Counted from the first letter of the stretch, positions 40,390-52,571 are shown. The stretch: 64,000 nt of DNA from Candidatus Kryptoniota bacterium (GCA_024641705.1 JAHECO010000002.1:72282-136281), one strand, 5' to 3'. A program made the numbers and translations. The notes: a model not told the origin generated them from the letters alone.

Positions 40390-40761
40390 TTAAAATTTCA
40401 AACCGCCTTCGCGCGCGCCGTCGGCGAAGGCTTTCAGTCGGCCGTGATATATGTGTCCGCCCCTGTCGAAAATCACCTGCTGGATGTTCTTCTCCAGCGC
40501 CTTCTTTGCGAGAGCCTTCCCGACGATCTTGCTGACGTTGGCCTTTCCCTTAACGGTCTTCAGCTCTTCCGCGATTTCCTTATTGAGGCTCGACACCTGC
40601 AAAATGGTTCTTCCGCGGCTGTCGTCGACAATCGTTCCATAGATATGTTTAAGACTCCTGAAAACCACGAGGCGAGGCCGCTCCGTAGTCCCCTGGATCT
40701 TCTTTCGCAGACTGCGTTTGGCTCTTTCGTGGCGCACTTTCTTTATTTCAAGACGTCCCAT
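40390..40761 (-). CDS. rplR: Ribosomal protein L18
   Basis: A 123-residue 5S rRNA-binding protein. Contains RAKRSLRKKIQGTTERPRLV, FRSLKHIYGTIVDDS and a C-terminal FDRGGHIYHGRLKAFADGAR, the family signature. It lies 20 bases after rplF. Confidence 0.97.
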   Translation of the reverse strand: MGRLEIKKVRHERAKRSLRKKIQGTTERPRLVVFRSLKHIYGTIVDDSRGRTILQVSSLNKEIAEELKTVKGKANVSKIVGKALAKKALEKNIQQVIFDRGGHIYHGRLKAFADGAREGGLKF

Positions 40762-40781
40762 TTTGAATTAACCTCGAAGTT

Positions 40782-41321
40782 TTATTTAGCCGCTGCCGCT
40801 GCTTTTCCAGCTTTGCGACGGACAAATTCGTTTTCATATTTCACGCCTTTACCCTTGTAAGGTTCCGGCGGACGGAAAGACCTCAGCTTGGCGGCCACCT
40901 GCCCGACGAGCTGTCTGTCGATTCCAGAAATGACGATGCTTGTCGGTGACGGCGTCTGTATTTTCACTCCCTGGGGCGGCCTGAAAAGGATCGGGTGGGA
41001 GAAACCGAGAATCATCTGGATGTTCGAACCTTTCATCTCGGCCCTGTAACCGACTCCTACTATTTCGAGTTTCCTCTCGAACCCTTGGGTCACTCCGGTT
41101 ACCATATTGTTGAGCAGCGCCCTCCAGAGGCCGTGGACAGCATCGAAAGAATTTCCTCTGACTTTCACGAGTGCCTCTTCACCGCCGACTTCGATGGATA
41201 CCGCCTGGTGAAGCTTGGCCGAGATTTCGCCTTTCGGTCCCTTCACCTTGACCGCTCCGTCAGACACCTGCACCGTCACTCCTTTCGGGATCGCAACGGG
41301 CTTCTTGCCAATTCGTGACAC
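40782..41321 (-). CDS. rplF: Ribosomal protein L6
   Basis: A 179-residue protein near the L7/L12 stalk base. It begins MSRIGKKPVAIPKGVTVQV and contains LLNNMVTGVTQGFERKLEIV and PPEPYKGKGVKYENEFVRRK. Two related domains as usual; the tail is Lys/Ala-rich. Normal length. Spacers of 18-20 bases on both sides. Confidence 0.97.
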   Translation of the reverse strand: MSRIGKKPVAIPKGVTVQVSDGAVKVKGPKGEISAKLHQAVSIEVGGEEALVKVRGNSFDAVHGLWRALLNNMVTGVTQGFERKLEIVGVGYRAEMKGSNIQMILGFSHPILFRPPQGVKIQTPSPTSIVISGIDRQLVGQVAAKLRSFRPPEPYKGKGVKYENEFVRRKAGKAAAAAK

Positions 41322-41339
41322 TTTAAGAACTCCTTGTAA

Positions 41340-41735
41340 TTACCAAATGTAGCAGATTATTTCTCCGCCCACGTTCAGGCGACGGGCATCCTTGTCTGTC
41401 ATTACGCCCCTGTTAGTCGAAACGATCGCAACTCCCAGCCCGTTCAACACACGGGGTAGTTCGGTTGCGCCGGCATATACGCGGCGACCTGGGACCGAGA
41501 TACGCTTCAGACCGGAAAGGACCGGCTTGCCATTGTAGTACTTTAGATAGATCCTGATGGTGCCTTGAGTGGCTGTCTCCATCTCACTGTACTTGTCTAT
41601 ATAGTGCTGCTCATACAGGATCTTCGTAATGGCTCTCTTCAAATTACTAGCCGGGATATCCACTCTTCTCTGCCGTGCGGTTGCTGCATTTCTCAGTCTT
41701 GTGAGGAAATCAGCAATAGGGTCAGTCATCGACAT
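41340..41735 (-). CDS. rpsH: Ribosomal protein S8
   Basis: A 131-residue primary 16S rRNA-binding protein. It begins MSMTDPIADFLTRLRNA and ends with STNRGVMTDKDARRLNVGGE followed by IICYIW, both diagnostic. In E. coli S8 represses the spc operon by binding near rplE; the equivalent site was not identified here. Confidence 0.97.
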   Translation of the reverse strand: MSMTDPIADFLTRLRNAATARQRRVDIPASNLKRAITKILYEQHYIDKYSEMETATQGTIRIYLKYYNGKPVLSGLKRISVPGRRVYAGATELPRVLNGLGVAIVSTNRGVMTDKDARRLNVGGEIICYIW

Positions 41736-41757
41736 CGACTTCCACTCCTAAGTTAAA

Positions 41758-41943
41758 TTACCAACTTGCTTTCTTGATACCGGGTATAAGCCCGTCCAAA
41801 GCCAATTTTCTGAAGCAAATGCGGCAGACGCCGAATTTGCGGTAGTAAGCTCGCGGCCTCCCGCAGATAGTGCAGCGGTTATGCTTTCTCACTTTGTACT
41901 TGGGCTCTCTTTGAGCTTTGACAATCATTGCTGTCCGCGCCAC
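41758..41943 (-). CDS. rpsN: Ribosomal protein S14, zinc-binding type
   Basis: A 61-residue protein of the short C+ type (also called rpsZ). Cysteines at 24, 27, 40 and 43 ([20 protein letters not shown]) bind zinc. The C-terminus [15 protein letters not shown] is typical. It lies in its normal place between rplE and rpsH. Confidence 0.97.
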   Translation of the reverse strand: MARTAMIVKAQREPKYKVRKHNRCTICGRPRAYYRKFGVCRICFRKLALDGLIPGIKKASW

Positions 41944-41962
41944 TCAAATACTCCTTTCGAAA

Positions 41963-42661
41963 TTAAGCAGCCTCTCCGAAGGCACCTTCGGAGGCTTCAC
42001 GTTTTCTGAAAGGCATTCCGAAACCTTTCAACAACTCGTACGCTTCTTCGTCCGTCTTGGCAGTCGTCACGAATGTGATGTCCATGCCGAAGATTCTCTC
42101 GATCTTGTCCACGTCTATTTCCGGGAATATGATCTGCTCCTTCAGGCCGAGCGTGTAGTTGCCGCGACCGTCGAACGACTTGTCAGGCACTCCTCTGAAA
42201 TCGCGGACGCGCGGGATAGCCAGGCTTATCAGCCTGTCCATGAACTCGTACATCTTGGCGCTTCTGAGTGTTACCTTGCAGCCGATCGCTATGTTCTCGC
42301 GAAGCTTGAAGTTCGATATAGCCTTTTTGGAGCGCCTGATCGCAGGCTTCTGGCCGGCTATGAGGGTCAGTTCGCGAACGACCGTCTCAAGGATCTTCTG
42401 GTCCTGAGTCGCCTCGCCGACGCCGCAGTTTATCGATATCTTCTCAAGCCTGGGGACCTGCATCGTGTTGCTGTAGCTGAACCTCTTCATCAGGGCCGGG
42501 ACGACTTCCTTCTTGTATGACTCGGCCAGACGAGGAGTGACTTTCTCTTCGACGACTTCCTCAACGTGCGGGGCCGCCTTGCCTTTCGGCTGCTGCTGGG
42601 CCTTGGGTTTCTTCTCTTTCCCGCCCTGCGCCGCTGGATTTTGGGTTTTCTCTTTTGCCAT
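41963..42661 (-). CDS. rplE: Ribosomal protein L5 with N-terminal extension
   Basis: A 232-residue 5S rRNA-binding protein. The L5 core starts at about residue 42 ([20 protein letters not shown]) and contains [37 protein letters not shown] and [20 protein letters not shown]. The first 41 residues are an extra Lys/Gln/Pro-rich, then acidic, segment not found in standard L5. No alternative start codon exists at the core boundary, so the extension appears genuine. Confidence 0.95.
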   Translation of the reverse strand: MAKEKTQNPAAQGGKEKKPKAQQQPKGKAAPHVEEVVEEKVTPRLAESYKKEVVPALMKRFSYSNTMQVPRLEKISINCGVGEATQDQKILETVVRELTLIAGQKPAIRRSKKAISNFKLRENIAIGCKVTLRSAKMYEFMDRLISLAIPRVRDFRGVPDKSFDGRGNYTLGLKEQIIFPEIDVDKIERIFGMDITFVTTAKTDEEAYELLKGFGMPFRKREASEGAFGEAA

Positions 42662-42674
42662 TCTTCAGACTCGT

Positions 42675-42998
42675 TTAAAACATTTCGTTACAGTTTTTGC
42701 AGACGCGCATTTTCTGCTTGCGTCCGCCCGTGGCAGTCGCCACCGTCGCATATCCGACCCGGCTCGCCTTGCTGCACTTCGGGCAGACAACCATCACGTT
42801 TGATGCATGGATCGATTGCTCTCTCTCCAGTATTCCTCCTGCAGGCATCTTGCTGGTCGGCTTAGTGTGACGCTTCCTGACATTCACTCCCTCGACGAGA
42901 ACTCTCTGTTTGTCCGGGATTACGCGCAACACTTTTCCCGATTTGCCGCGGGAGTTGCCGCTGATGACTAGAACCATGTCGTTTTTATGAACGTTCAT
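42675..42998 (-). CDS. rplX: Ribosomal protein L24
   Basis: A 107-residue assembly-initiating protein of the large subunit. It begins MNVHKNDMVLVISGNSRGKS, a KOW motif, and contains VEGVNVRKRHTKPTSKMPAG and a C-terminal pair of CxxC motifs (CPKC and CKNC) suggesting zinc binding. It lies 14 bases after rplN. Confidence 0.96.
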   Translation of the reverse strand: MNVHKNDMVLVISGNSRGKSGKVLRVIPDKQRVLVEGVNVRKRHTKPTSKMPAGGILEREQSIHASNVMVVCPKCSKASRVGYATVATATGGRKQKMRVCKNCNEMF

Positions 42999-43012
42999 TC
43001 TTAAAACCTCTC

Positions 43013-43381
43013 TTAAAGTACTTCGGGGGCTAGCGAGACAATCTTCATGAATTGCTTGTCACGAAGCTCGCGCGCGACCGGTCCGAAGATGCGTGTGCCC
43101 CGCGGTTCGCCCTGCTGGTTCAGAAGGACCGCCGCGTTCTCATCAAACCTGATGAATGTTCCGTCGGCTCTCTTGTATTCCTTCTTGGTCCGCACGACGA
43201 CGGCCTTCGACACGTCGCCCTTCTTCACTTCCGCACCGGGTATCGCCTGTTTGACTGCGACCACGATGAGGTCACCGAGTCCGGCGTAACGCCTGTCGTG
43301 CCCGCCGAGCACTCTGATGCAGCGGACCTTCTTTGCGCCCGAATTGTCGGCGACTACGAGATTCGTTTCTTCCTGAATCAA
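43013..43381 (-). CDS. rplN: Ribosomal protein L14
   Basis: A 122-residue protein at the subunit interface. Contains [40 protein letters not shown] and [20 protein letters not shown]. Length and sequence are standard. It lies between rpsQ and rplX. Confidence 0.97.
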   Translation of the reverse strand: MIQEETNLVVADNSGAKKVRCIRVLGGHDRRYAGLGDLIVVAVKQAIPGAEVKKGDVSKAVVVRTKKEYKRADGTFIRFDENAAVLLNQQGEPRGTRIFGPVARELRDKQFMKIVSLAPEVL

Positions 43382-43395
43382 TTCCTAAACCTCCG

Positions 43396-43665
43396 CTACT
43401 TCGCTTTTTCGACAATCTCTACGAGGCGCCAGCGTTTACTCTTCGACAGCGGCCGCGTTTCCATGATCTTCACGATATCGCCTATACGCGCTTCGTTCTT
43501 TTCATCATGCGCCATGAGCTTCGTGGTTTTCCGGAAATATTTCTTGTAGATGGGGTGCGGAACCCTTCTCTCGATGCTCACAAGGATGGATTTCTGCATC
43601 TTGTTGCTCACGACTTTTCCGACCCTGACTTTTCTAAGGCTTCTTTTTTCGGTTGTGCTTTCCAT
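43396..43665 (-). CDS. rpsQ: Ribosomal protein S17
   Basis: An 89-residue OB-fold protein binding 16S rRNA. Contains [39 protein letters not shown] and [20 protein letters not shown]. Its start overlaps the last base of rpmC, indicating tight coupling. Confidence 0.97.
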   Translation of the reverse strand: MESTTEKRSLRKVRVGKVVSNKMQKSILVSIERRVPHPIYKKYFRKTTKLMAHDEKNEARIGDIVKIMETRPLSKSKRWRLVEIVEKAK

Positions 43666-43910
43666 CAGGCGACCTCATTCTTATCTGAAGCTTCGGCGGA
43701 AGTGTTCTTCGAGGCCGCGGTCTCCCGTTCGCGGAGGATCGTCCTCATCCGCGCGATCTCTTTCTTGAGAAAGCGAATCTGTACCGGGTTCTTAACCTCG
43801 CCGCCGACGGCTTTCTGAAACTTCATCTTGTCCAGCGCCTCCAGGTTGTCCTTGATGCGCTGCCGCAGTTCCTTCTCCGACATAGGCCGGAGCTCATGGG
43901 GCTTTATCAT
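43665..43910 (-). CDS. rpmC: Ribosomal protein L29 with C-terminal tail
   Basis: An 81-residue protein near the tunnel exit. The L29 core is [20 protein letters not shown] to [14 protein letters not shown] (about 65 residues); a Ser/Ala/Asp/Asn-rich tail of 15 residues is extra. It lies 4 bases after rplP. Confidence 0.95.
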   Translation of the reverse strand: MIKPHELRPMSEKELRQRIKDNLEALDKMKFQKAVGGEVKNPVQIRFLKKEIARMRTILRERETAASKNTSAEASDKNEVA

Positions 43911-43914
43911 TTCT

Positions 43915-44334
43915 TTAACCCTCGTAATCCATACTTACGACAAACTTCGTCTTTATCGGCAGCTTGTGCGCCGCAAGCCTCAAAGCTTCTTCTGCGAGGG
44001 CCGCACTCACGCCGCCGATCTCAAACATTACTCTGCCGGGTTTCACTACGGCAACCCAGAACTCCGGCATGCCTTTTCCTTTTCCCATTCTTGTCTCGGC
44101 CGGCTTCTTGGTCACCGGTTTGTCGGGGAAAATTCTGATCCAGATTCTTCCGTCGCGTTTCATCTGTCTCGTCAGGGCGACACGTGCCGCCTCGATCTGC
44201 CGGGCAGTAATCCAGCCGGGCTCCAGAGCCTTCAGCCCGAAGTCCCCAAACGCGACGGTGCTTCCGCGCTGGGCCTTGCCGCGCATCCTGCCGCGTTGAG
44301 TCTTTCTGTATTTCACCCTTTTAGGCATCAACAT
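43915..44334 (-). CDS. rplP: Ribosomal protein L16
   Basis: A 139-residue protein near the A site. Contains [40 protein letters not shown] and [20 protein letters not shown], all typical. The ATG at 44334 is supported by AGGAGA about 8 bases upstream; a second in-frame ATG two codons later is possible. It lies 19 bases after rpsC. Confidence 0.97.
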   Translation of the reverse strand: MLMPKRVKYRKTQRGRMRGKAQRGSTVAFGDFGLKALEPGWITARQIEAARVALTRQMKRDGRIWIRIFPDKPVTKKPAETRMGKGKGMPEFWVAVVKPGRVMFEIGGVSAALAEEALRLAAHKLPIKTKFVVSMDYEG

Positions 44335-44353
44335 AAGTGAATCTCCTTAACTG

Positions 44354-44995
44354 TTATCGCGGAAGCGGTCCGTAGACCTCGCCGCGGCAAATCCAGACTT
44401 TAACACCGATCAAACCGTAAATCGTCCGGGCAGCGACACTTGCGTAATCGATATCGGCACGCAGGGTGTGCAAGGGAACACGTCCTTCACGGTACTGCTC
44501 CGTGCGGGCGATTTCAGCACCGCCGAGCCTTCCCGCGCACATCACCCTGATCCCTTCGGCACCCATCCTGCTCGCCGAAGTGATGGCGTTCTTCATCGCA
44601 CGCCGGAAATTAATTCTTCCTTCGAGCTGATTGGCAATGTTCAATGCTACCAGATACGCATCAAGCTCTGGCCGCTTTATCTCGAACGTCTTTATCTTGA
44701 CTGCCTCCCGGCTGGTGAGCTTCTTCAGTTCGGCTTCGAGCTGGTTGACATCCTTTCCGCTCTTTCCAATGACAATTCCCGGACGGCTCGTGTGGATAGA
44801 AACCGTCATCTGACTTCCCTTACGTTCGATTATGAGGCGCGATACACCTGCCTTGTCGAGACGGTTCCGCAGGTAATTCCTGACTCTCTCATCTTCAGTC
44901 AGCAGCTTCGAATAGCCCTTGCGCTCGAACCATGTCGAGTCCCAGTCTCGTGTGATTCCGAGCCTAAAACCGATAGGATTAGTCTTTTGTCCCAA
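44354..44995 (-). CDS. rpsC: Ribosomal protein S3
   Basis: A 213-residue protein at the mRNA entry site. It begins [20 protein letters not shown], has the KH motif [19 protein letters not shown], and contains [20 protein letters not shown] and [20 protein letters not shown]. Standard length. A 51-base spacer with a palindrome separates it from rplV. Confidence 0.97.
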   Translation of the reverse strand: MGQKTNPIGFRLGITRDWDSTWFERKGYSKLLTEDERVRNYLRNRLDKAGVSRLIIERKGSQMTVSIHTSRPGIVIGKSGKDVNQLEAELKKLTSREAVKIKTFEIKRPELDAYLVALNIANQLEGRINFRRAMKNAITSASRMGAEGIRVMCAGRLGGAEIARTEQYREGRVPLHTLRADIDYASVAARTIYGLIGVKVWICRGEVYGPLPR

Positions 44996-45013
44996 AAGTT
45001 CCTCCTAAGTCGT

Positions 45014-45030
45014 TCCCGGAAATGCCGGGA
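45014..45030. repeat. Small palindrome in the rplV-rpsC spacer
   Basis: A 6-bp stem, TCCCGG with CCGGGA, around a 5-base loop in one of the few long spacers of this operon. No U-run follows. Comparable to the palindromes at 35133 and 57402. Confidence 0.5.
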
Positions 45031-45046
45031 TGCGTCTGGATTAATT

Positions 45047-45391
45047 TCATTCTTTGGTTGCCACTACAACTGTTATGTGGTTGCTTCTCTTTCTTATACG
45101 ATAGGCGCGTCCCTGAGGGGCCGGCAAAACTCTCTTTGCCACGGGACCGCCGTCTATAAAAATCTCTTTGATGAAAAGGCTCTCTTCGTCGATCTTGCCG
45201 ACATCTTCCCTGTTCATGATGTTGGCAACGGCCGAGCGCACGGCTTTCTCGGCATCCTTGGCCGCATGCTTCGGGGAAAAATGCAGGATCGATAACGCCT
45301 GGCCGACGCTCTTTCCACGGACCAGGTCGGCAACGAGCCTCATCTTCCGTGGCGAAGAGCCGATGTATCTGGCAATTGCTCTAGATTCCAT
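45047..45391 (-). CDS. rplV: Ribosomal protein L22
   Basis: A 114-residue protein lining the exit tunnel. Contains AIARYIGSSPRKMRLVADLV, KDAEKAVRSAVANIMNREDV and the tunnel hairpin VLPAPQGRAYRIRKRSNHIT. Standard length. It lies 13 bases after rpsS. Confidence 0.97.
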   Translation of the reverse strand: MESRAIARYIGSSPRKMRLVADLVRGKSVGQALSILHFSPKHAAKDAEKAVRSAVANIMNREDVGKIDEESLFIKEIFIDGGPVAKRVLPAPQGRAYRIRKRSNHITVVVATKE

Positions 45392-45404
45392 TTCCTGAAC
45401 TCCT

Positions 45405-45692
45405 TTATCCGGCCGTAGCTGTCTTTTCGGATTTCACGCCCGGGTGAGTCCTGAAGGTACGGGTCGCTGCAAACTCTCCGAGCCTGTGTCCGACCATCGC
45501 CTCTATGATGTACACCGGGATGAACTTGTTTCCGTTGTGGACCGCGAAAGTGTGACCGACAAAATCGGGGACGATCATGCTGTCTCGCGACCAGGTCTTG
45601 ATCACTTTCTTCTGGTTCTTCTTGTTGAGATCCTCAACTCTCTTGAGAAGCTTCGGATCGACGTAAACACCTTTTTTTACCGAACGAGCCAT
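45405..45692 (-). CDS. rpsS: Ribosomal protein S19
   Basis: A 95-residue 30S head protein. It begins [20 protein letters not shown] and contains [31 protein letters not shown] and [18 protein letters not shown]. Standard. It lies 13 bases after rplB. Confidence 0.97.
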   Translation of the reverse strand: MARSVKKGVYVDPKLLKRVEDLNKKNQKKVIKTWSRDSMIVPDFVGHTFAVHNGNKFIPVYIIEAMVGHRLGEFAATRTFRTHPGVKSEKTATAG

Positions 45693-45705
45693 GTCATTCC
45701 AACCG

Positions 45706-46533
45706 TTACTTTCTGCGTTTCACGATATACTTGTTTGACTGCTTGTTTCTCTTGCGGGTCTTCTTGCCCTTCGTCTTCCAGCCCCAGGGCGACACCGGGT
45801 GGGGGTTACCCTGCGGGGACTTTCCTTCACCGCCGCCGTGCGGATGGTCGACCGGGTTCATAACGACGCCGCGCGACTGCGGCCTGACTCCGAACCAGCG
45901 AAGCCTGCCTGCTTTGCCCCAGCTGATGTTCTCATACTCGGCGTTGCCGACTACTCCGATGGTGGCTTTGCAATCTGTCCTTACCATTCTCATTTCACCT
46001 GAAGGGAGCCTCAGAGTTGCGAAATTGCCTTCCTTTGCAGCCAGCTGCACCGAGTTGCCGGCACTCCGTGCTATCTGCGCACCCTTGCCGGGCTTCAATT
46101 CCACGTTATGAATCGTAGTGCCGACGGGGATGTTCTTGAGCAGCATGGCGCTGCCCGTCTTTATCTCGGCTTGTTGGCCGGTCTGAACGATATCCCCAAC
46201 CTTGAGGCCGTCGGGGGCGATAATGTACCTCTTCTCTCCATCGACGTAATGAAGGAGGGCGATCCTTGCGTTGCGGTTCGGATCGTATTCGATTGCCGCG
46301 ACCTTTGCGTCAATGCCGTTTTTCTCGCGCTTAAAATCTATGATCCGATAAAACTTCTTGTGTGCGCCGCCGCGATGGCGAGATGTTATCCGGCCCTGGT
46401 TGTTCCTCCCTCCGGAGCTCTTCAACGGTGCGACCAGGGCTTTCTCCGGCTTGGTCTTAGTGACCTCTTCGAACGTGGAGACGGTGTAGAACCGGGTCGC
46501 CGGGGTCATTGGTTTTAATTTCTTCAAACCCAT
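45706..46533 (-). CDS. rplB: Ribosomal protein L2
   Basis: A 275-residue protein close to the peptidyl transferase centre. Contains [40 protein letters not shown] and [16 protein letters not shown], which carries the conserved histidine near the active centre. Standard length. A 65-base spacer without clear structure separates it from rplW. Confidence 0.98.
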   Translation of the reverse strand: MGLKKLKPMTPATRFYTVSTFEEVTKTKPEKALVAPLKSSGGRNNQGRITSRHRGGAHKKFYRIIDFKREKNGIDAKVAAIEYDPNRNARIALLHYVDGEKRYIIAPDGLKVGDIVQTGQQAEIKTGSAMLLKNIPVGTTIHNVELKPGKGAQIARSAGNSVQLAAKEGNFATLRLPSGEMRMVRTDCKATIGVVGNAEYENISWGKAGRLRWFGVRPQSRGVVMNPVDHPHGGGEGKSPQGNPHPVSPWGWKTKGKKTRKRNKQSNKYIVKRRK

Positions 46534-46598
46534 TTCAAAATCCTTTGCCGTTCATTATTTCTTCGCTGGCATACCGCATAGTGCAATCTGCAATCAAC

Positions 46599-46889
46599 CT
46601 ATGCAGCACCGAGCAAGTCGATCGTGTAACCTTCCATGAGTGTAACAACCGCCTTCTTCCTCATGGGCCGTCTTCCTTCGAAACGTCCGCGCTTGGTCAT
46701 CGTGCCTATCAGCTTGCCTTTCACTACCACCGTGCGAACGCTTTTCACTTTAACGCTGAAACGCTTCTCGATCTCGCGCGTGATTTCAATCTTGTTTGAT
46801 TCTTTTCTCACTTCAAAGACATACTGGTGCTGCTCCTGCAGCTTCGTATTCTTCTCAGTCAAGAGAGGTCTTACCAAAACCGAACTCAT
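46599..46889 (-). CDS. rplW: Ribosomal protein L23
   Basis: A 96-residue protein at the tunnel exit, the docking site for trigger factor and SRP. Contains LVRPLLTEKNTKLQEQHQYV and SNKIEITREIEKRFSVKVKS. Its start overlaps the rplD stop by 4 bases. Confidence 0.96.
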   Translation of the reverse strand: MSSVLVRPLLTEKNTKLQEQHQYVFEVRKESNKIEITREIEKRFSVKVKSVRTVVVKGKLIGTMTKRGRFEGRRPMRKKAVVTLMEGYTIDLLGAA

Positions 46890-47524
46890 TTCGTTTCTCC
46901 GACCAGTTTATCCTGTAAAGCCGTGAGCGCACTCTTCTGGAAGAGGACTACGTCGTTGTCCAAAATCTCGTATACCGACGCTCCTACAGCATCCTTGACG
47001 AACACCCGGGGCATATTTCTCGCCGCAAGCGCAACCTTCCTGTCACCCTTGGGCAGAAGGACGAGTACTTTCTTCCCCTTCAAGCCGAGGGAGCTGAGTA
47101 TCTCGACGACGCGCTTTGTCTTCGACTCCTCAAGCGTGAAGTCTTCGACCACGACTACGCCGCTGTCTTTGGCCTTATAGGAGAGTGCCGACTTCTTCGC
47201 GAGGTCTTTCACCTTATCGTTGACTTTCTTCACATAATCGTGAGGCCGAGGCCCGAAGATCGTTCCGCCGCCGACCCATACGGGGTTTCTGGTCGAGCCG
47301 CTGCGGGCTCTTCCCGTGTGCTTCTGCTTCCACGGTTTCTTCCCGCCGCCGCGCACTTCCCCGCGTGTCTTCGTCTTGTGAGTACCCTGGCGGGCGTTGG
47401 CCAGATAGGCAGTCACTGCCTGGTAAATGGCCTGGTCGTTCGGTTCGATCCCAAACACGGCCGCGGACAACTCAACCTTCTCGCCCGACTTGCTCCCGTC
47501 GATTTTCAACACTTCTAATTGCAT
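46886..47524 (-). CDS. rplD: Ribosomal protein L4
   Basis: A 212-residue protein with an extended loop into the exit tunnel. Contains ARQGTHKTKTRGEVRGGGKK, HTGRARSGSTRNPVWVGGGT and a C-terminal Rossmann-like domain. I take the ATG at 47524 (MQLEVLKIDG), which matches the usual L4 start and has GAGG 8 bases upstream. A GTG at 47542 overlapping the rplC stop would add six residues and cannot be excluded. In E. coli L4 also represses the S10 operon. Confidence 0.95.
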   Translation of the reverse strand: MQLEVLKIDGSKSGEKVELSAAVFGIEPNDQAIYQAVTAYLANARQGTHKTKTRGEVRGGGKKPWKQKHTGRARSGSTRNPVWVGGGTIFGPRPHDYVKKVNDKVKDLAKKSALSYKAKDSGVVVVEDFTLEESKTKRVVEILSSLGLKGKKVLVLLPKGDRKVALAARNMPRVFVKDAVGASVYEILDNDVVLFQKSALTALQDKLVGETK

Positions 47525-47538
47525 CTTGGCAACCTCTT

Positions 47539-48159
47539 TCACTTCCAGATTTGGACGTAACCGTTGGTCGGCCCGGGGATGGAACCTTCCACGAGAATAA
47601 TGTTCGAGTCAGGGATCAGACGAACCACCTTCAGATTCTTCATAGTGGACCTTTTTCCGCCCATTCTTCCGGCCATCCGCAACCCCTTGAAGGAGCGGGA
47701 AGGATAGGAAGAGCTGCCGACGGAACCGGGGGCGCGCAACCTGTCGCTCTGGCCGTGTGTCACAAGGCCGCCTCCGAAATGGTGACGCTTGACCACTCCC
47801 TGGAATCCCTTTCCTTTGGAAGTACCGGTCACGGAAATCTTGTCGCCGACGGAAAACACCTTGTCGACATTGATGACGTCGCCGAGTTTGAACGACGCGA
47901 TGTCGAACCCGTCAAACTCGCAAAGCATCGCCGCAGGCTTGACTCCGGCTTTCGCAAAATGTCCTTTCATCGGCTTGGTGACGACGCGTTCGGGCTTCTC
48001 GCCGAAACCGAGCTGGAGCGCCTCGTATCCGTCGCGATCCTTGGTCTTGATCGCTGTGACGGCACACGGTCCCGCCTCGATTACGGTCACGGAGATGGCG
48101 TTGCCCTTCTCGTCGAAAACGTTAGTCATGCCGAGTTTCTTGCCAAGCAGACCGCTCAT
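47539..48159 (-). CDS. rplC: Ribosomal protein L3
   Basis: A 206-residue assembly-initiating protein. It begins MSGLLGKKLGMTNVFDEKGN and contains VTGTSKGKGFQGVVKRHHFG and SSSYPSRSFKGLRMAGRMGG. The PrmB glutamine-methylation region is recognisable. A spacer of 136 bases precedes it after rpsJ. Confidence 0.97.
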   Translation of the reverse strand: MSGLLGKKLGMTNVFDEKGNAISVTVIEAGPCAVTAIKTKDRDGYEALQLGFGEKPERVVTKPMKGHFAKAGVKPAAMLCEFDGFDIASFKLGDVINVDKVFSVGDKISVTGTSKGKGFQGVVKRHHFGGGLVTHGQSDRLRAPGSVGSSSYPSRSFKGLRMAGRMGGKRSTMKNLKVVRLIPDSNIILVEGSIPGPTNGYVQIWK

Positions 48160-48165
48160 GGTATA

Positions 48166-48282
48166 ATTCTCAATTTTAAATTCTCAATTCTTAATTACGT
48201 ACATCCGGGTAATCATGGCCGGAATGAAGAGTGCAAATTCAACATTTAAAATTCGAAATTCAGACCTGTCCTGACGACAGGT
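48166..48282. repeat. AT-rich direct repeat and palindrome in the rpsJ-rplC spacer
   Basis: ATTCTCAATT occurs twice (48166-48175 and 48180-48189) in an AT-rich stretch. A palindrome follows with a 7-bp stem, ACCTGTC with GACAGGT, around a 5-base loop (48264-48282). The 136-base spacer is unusually long for neighbouring genes in an S10 operon and looks like an inserted repeat rather than a leader. Confidence 0.5.
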
Positions 48283-48295
48283 CAGGAATTTTAAA

Positions 48296-48604
48296 TCAGA
48301 CCTTCATCTCGACATCGACCCCCGCGGGGAGATCGAGTTTGGTCAGAGAGTCAACCGACTTCGACGACGCATTATAGATGTAAATCAACCGCTTGTGCTG
48401 TCGAAGCTCGAACTGCTCGCGGCTCCGCTTGTCGACGTGCGGAGAGCGAAGCACGGTATAGATCGTCTTCTTAGTCGGCAGCGGGATCGGGCCGGAAACA
48501 ACGGCTCCGGTGGACTTGATCGTCCTGACGATCTTCTCCGCCGATTTGTCAATCAGAGCGTGATCGTAGGATTTCAACTTTATCCTGATAGTCTGACCAG
48601 CCAC
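48296..48604 (-). CDS. rpsJ: Ribosomal protein S10
   Basis: A 102-residue 30S protein that also serves as NusE in antitermination. Contains [40 protein letters not shown] and [18 protein letters not shown]. Standard. It lies 60 bases after tuf, joining the str and S10 clusters. Confidence 0.97.
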   Translation of the reverse strand: MAGQTIRIKLKSYDHALIDKSAEKIVRTIKSTGAVVSGPIPLPTKKTIYTVLRSPHVDKRSREQFELRQHKRLIYIYNASSKSVDSLTKLDLPAGVDVEMKV

Positions 48605-48664
48605 AGCTTACCTCGTTTGTATGATTTTGTCAGCGTTCAAGTGGAGATACAGCATTCCGTATCC

Positions 48665-49879
48665 CTATTCTATGATCTTCGTTACGACACCTGCACCGAC
48701 CGTGTGACCGCCTTCGCGGATAGCGAACCTAAGTCCTTCTTCCATAGCGATCGGGGTTATCAGCTCGATCCTCAGGTTGTCGACGTTGTCGCCGGGCATA
48801 ACCATCTCGGTACCCGACGGGAACTCCGTAGCCGAGCCGGTAACGTCTGTCGTGCGGAAGTAGAACTGCGGACGATATCCTTTGAAGAACGGAGTATGGC
48901 GGCCGCCTTCTTCCTTGCTCAGGACATAAACCTGTGCGATGAACTTGGTGTGAGGAGTAATAGATCCTGGCTTCGCAAGAACCATTCCGCGCTCGAGCTC
49001 ATTTTTCTCTACGCCGCGGAGCAGAGCGCCGATGTTGTCGCCCGCCATTCCTTCGTCGAGTTCTTTTCTGAACATCTCAAGTCCGGTAACGACAGCCTTC
49101 TTGTGGGCGCCGAGACCGATTATTTCGATTTCCTCGCCGACCTTCACTTTTCCGCGTTCGACACGGCCCGTTCCGACGGTACCGCGGCCGGTGATGGTGA
49201 AGACGTCTTCGATCGGCATGATGAACGGCTTGTCGACATCGCGCTGGGGGAGCGGTATATAGCTGTCTACGGCATCCATCAGGTCGAATATGCACTTCAG
49301 GCGCGGATCCTCGGGCGTAGCATTGGGATCATTTCCCGCTTCCATAGCCTGGAGAGCGCTGCCGCGGATTACAGGTATCTCATCGCCGGGGAAGTTGTAC
49401 TTCTTCAGCAGGTCGCGGACCTCGACCTCAACGAGTTCGAGGAGCTCAGGGTCGTCAACCATATCGACTTTGTTCATGAAGACAACGATTTTAGGCACAC
49501 CCACCTGATAGGCCAGCAGGATATGCTCGCGGGTCTGAGGCATCGGACCGTCGTTAGCCGCAACTACGAGGATCGCCCCGTCCATCTGGGCGGCGCCGGT
49601 GATCATGTTCTTTATATAGTCGGCGTGTCCGGGGCAGTCGACGTGCGCGTAGTGTCTTGTGGCAGTCTGATATTCCACGTGTGCAGTTGCGATCGTTATG
49701 CCGCGGGCCTTTTCTTCGGGGGCGTTGTCGATACTATCGAAACTCCTGGCGGATGCCCAGCCTTTCTTGGCCAAGGCGAGCGTGATTGCGGACGTTAGTG
49801 TAGTCTTGCCGTGGTCGATGTGCCCGATCGTGCCGACGTTGATATGCGGCTTACTGCGGTCGAATTTCTCCTTTGCCAT
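48665..49879 (-). CDS. tuf: Elongation factor Tu
   Basis: A 404-residue GTPase that delivers aminoacyl-tRNA. G1 GHIDHGKT, G3 DCPGHADY and G4 NKVD are intact; domains II and III follow with [19 protein letters not shown] and [15 protein letters not shown]. Slightly longer than E. coli EF-Tu because of an insertion near [19 protein letters not shown]. Only one tuf copy is in the window. An AAGGAG ribosome binding site precedes it, and a 103-base spacer separates it from fusA. Confidence 0.98.
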   Translation of the reverse strand: MAKEKFDRSKPHINVGTIGHIDHGKTTLTSAITLALAKKGWASARSFDSIDNAPEEKARGITIATAHVEYQTATRHYAHVDCPGHADYIKNMITGAAQMDGAILVVAANDGPMPQTREHILLAYQVGVPKIVVFMNKVDMVDDPELLELVEVEVRDLLKKYNFPGDEIPVIRGSALQAMEAGNDPNATPEDPRLKCIFDLMDAVDSYIPLPQRDVDKPFIMPIEDVFTITGRGTVGTGRVERGKVKVGEEIEIIGLGAHKKAVVTGLEMFRKELDEGMAGDNIGALLRGVEKNELERGMVLAKPGSITPHTKFIAQVYVLSKEEGGRHTPFFKGYRPQFYFRTTDVTGSATEFPSGTEMVMPGDNVDNLRIELITPIAMEEGLRFAIREGGHTVGAGVVTKIIE

Positions 49880-49982
49880 CTAAATTCTCCTTATGATTTT
49901 TTCAAACTAATTATCCCAACAAGTCGGAATTCCGCATGCGGTGATACCGACAGAAAGAGACGAACGGAAAGCGAGTTTCCGG

Positions 49983-52076
<2,094 letters not shown>

Positions 52077-52103
52077 GTTCTATCTATAACCTTCCGGTCT
52101 TTT

Positions 52104-52571
52104 CTACCACCTATAGTGGGCGAAGGCCTTATTGGCTTCCGCCATTTTGTGGGTGTCTTCACGCTTCTTAATAGCGTTTCCTTCACCGTTCGAAGCGGCT
52201 ATTATCTCGGCAGCAAGCTTCAGCGACATCGATTTATCCTTGCGCTCTCTGGCATACCTGATCAGCCAGCGCATTCCAAGTGCGAGACTCCGCTCGGGGC
52301 GGACTTCACTGGGGACCTGGTAGGTCGCACCACCGACTCTGCGGGCGCGAACCTCTATAATCGGCTGGACGTTGTTCAGTGCCTTCCTGAACACGTCGAG
52401 CGGATTTTGTTTCGTCCGCTGCTCGACGATGTCAAATGCATCGTAGAGTATGCGGCGGGCAAGGTGTTTCTTGCCGGAGCTCATGACATTGTTCACGAAC
52501 TTCGCCAAGAACACATCATTATACTTCGGGTCAGGGATCACCTGACGCCTGTCAGAGCGCTTTTTCCTCAT
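52104..52571 (-). CDS. rpsG: Ribosomal protein S7
   Basis: A 155-residue primary binder of the 16S 3' domain. Contains [40 protein letters not shown] and a C-terminal [11 protein letters not shown]. Standard. It lies 21 bases after rpsL. Confidence 0.97.
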   Translation of the reverse strand: MRKKRSDRRQVIPDPKYNDVFLAKFVNNVMSSGKKHLARRILYDAFDIVEQRTKQNPLDVFRKALNNVQPIIEVRARRVGGATYQVPSEVRPERSLALGMRWLIRYARERKDKSMSLKLAAEIIAASNGEGNAIKKREDTHKMAEANKAFAHYRW

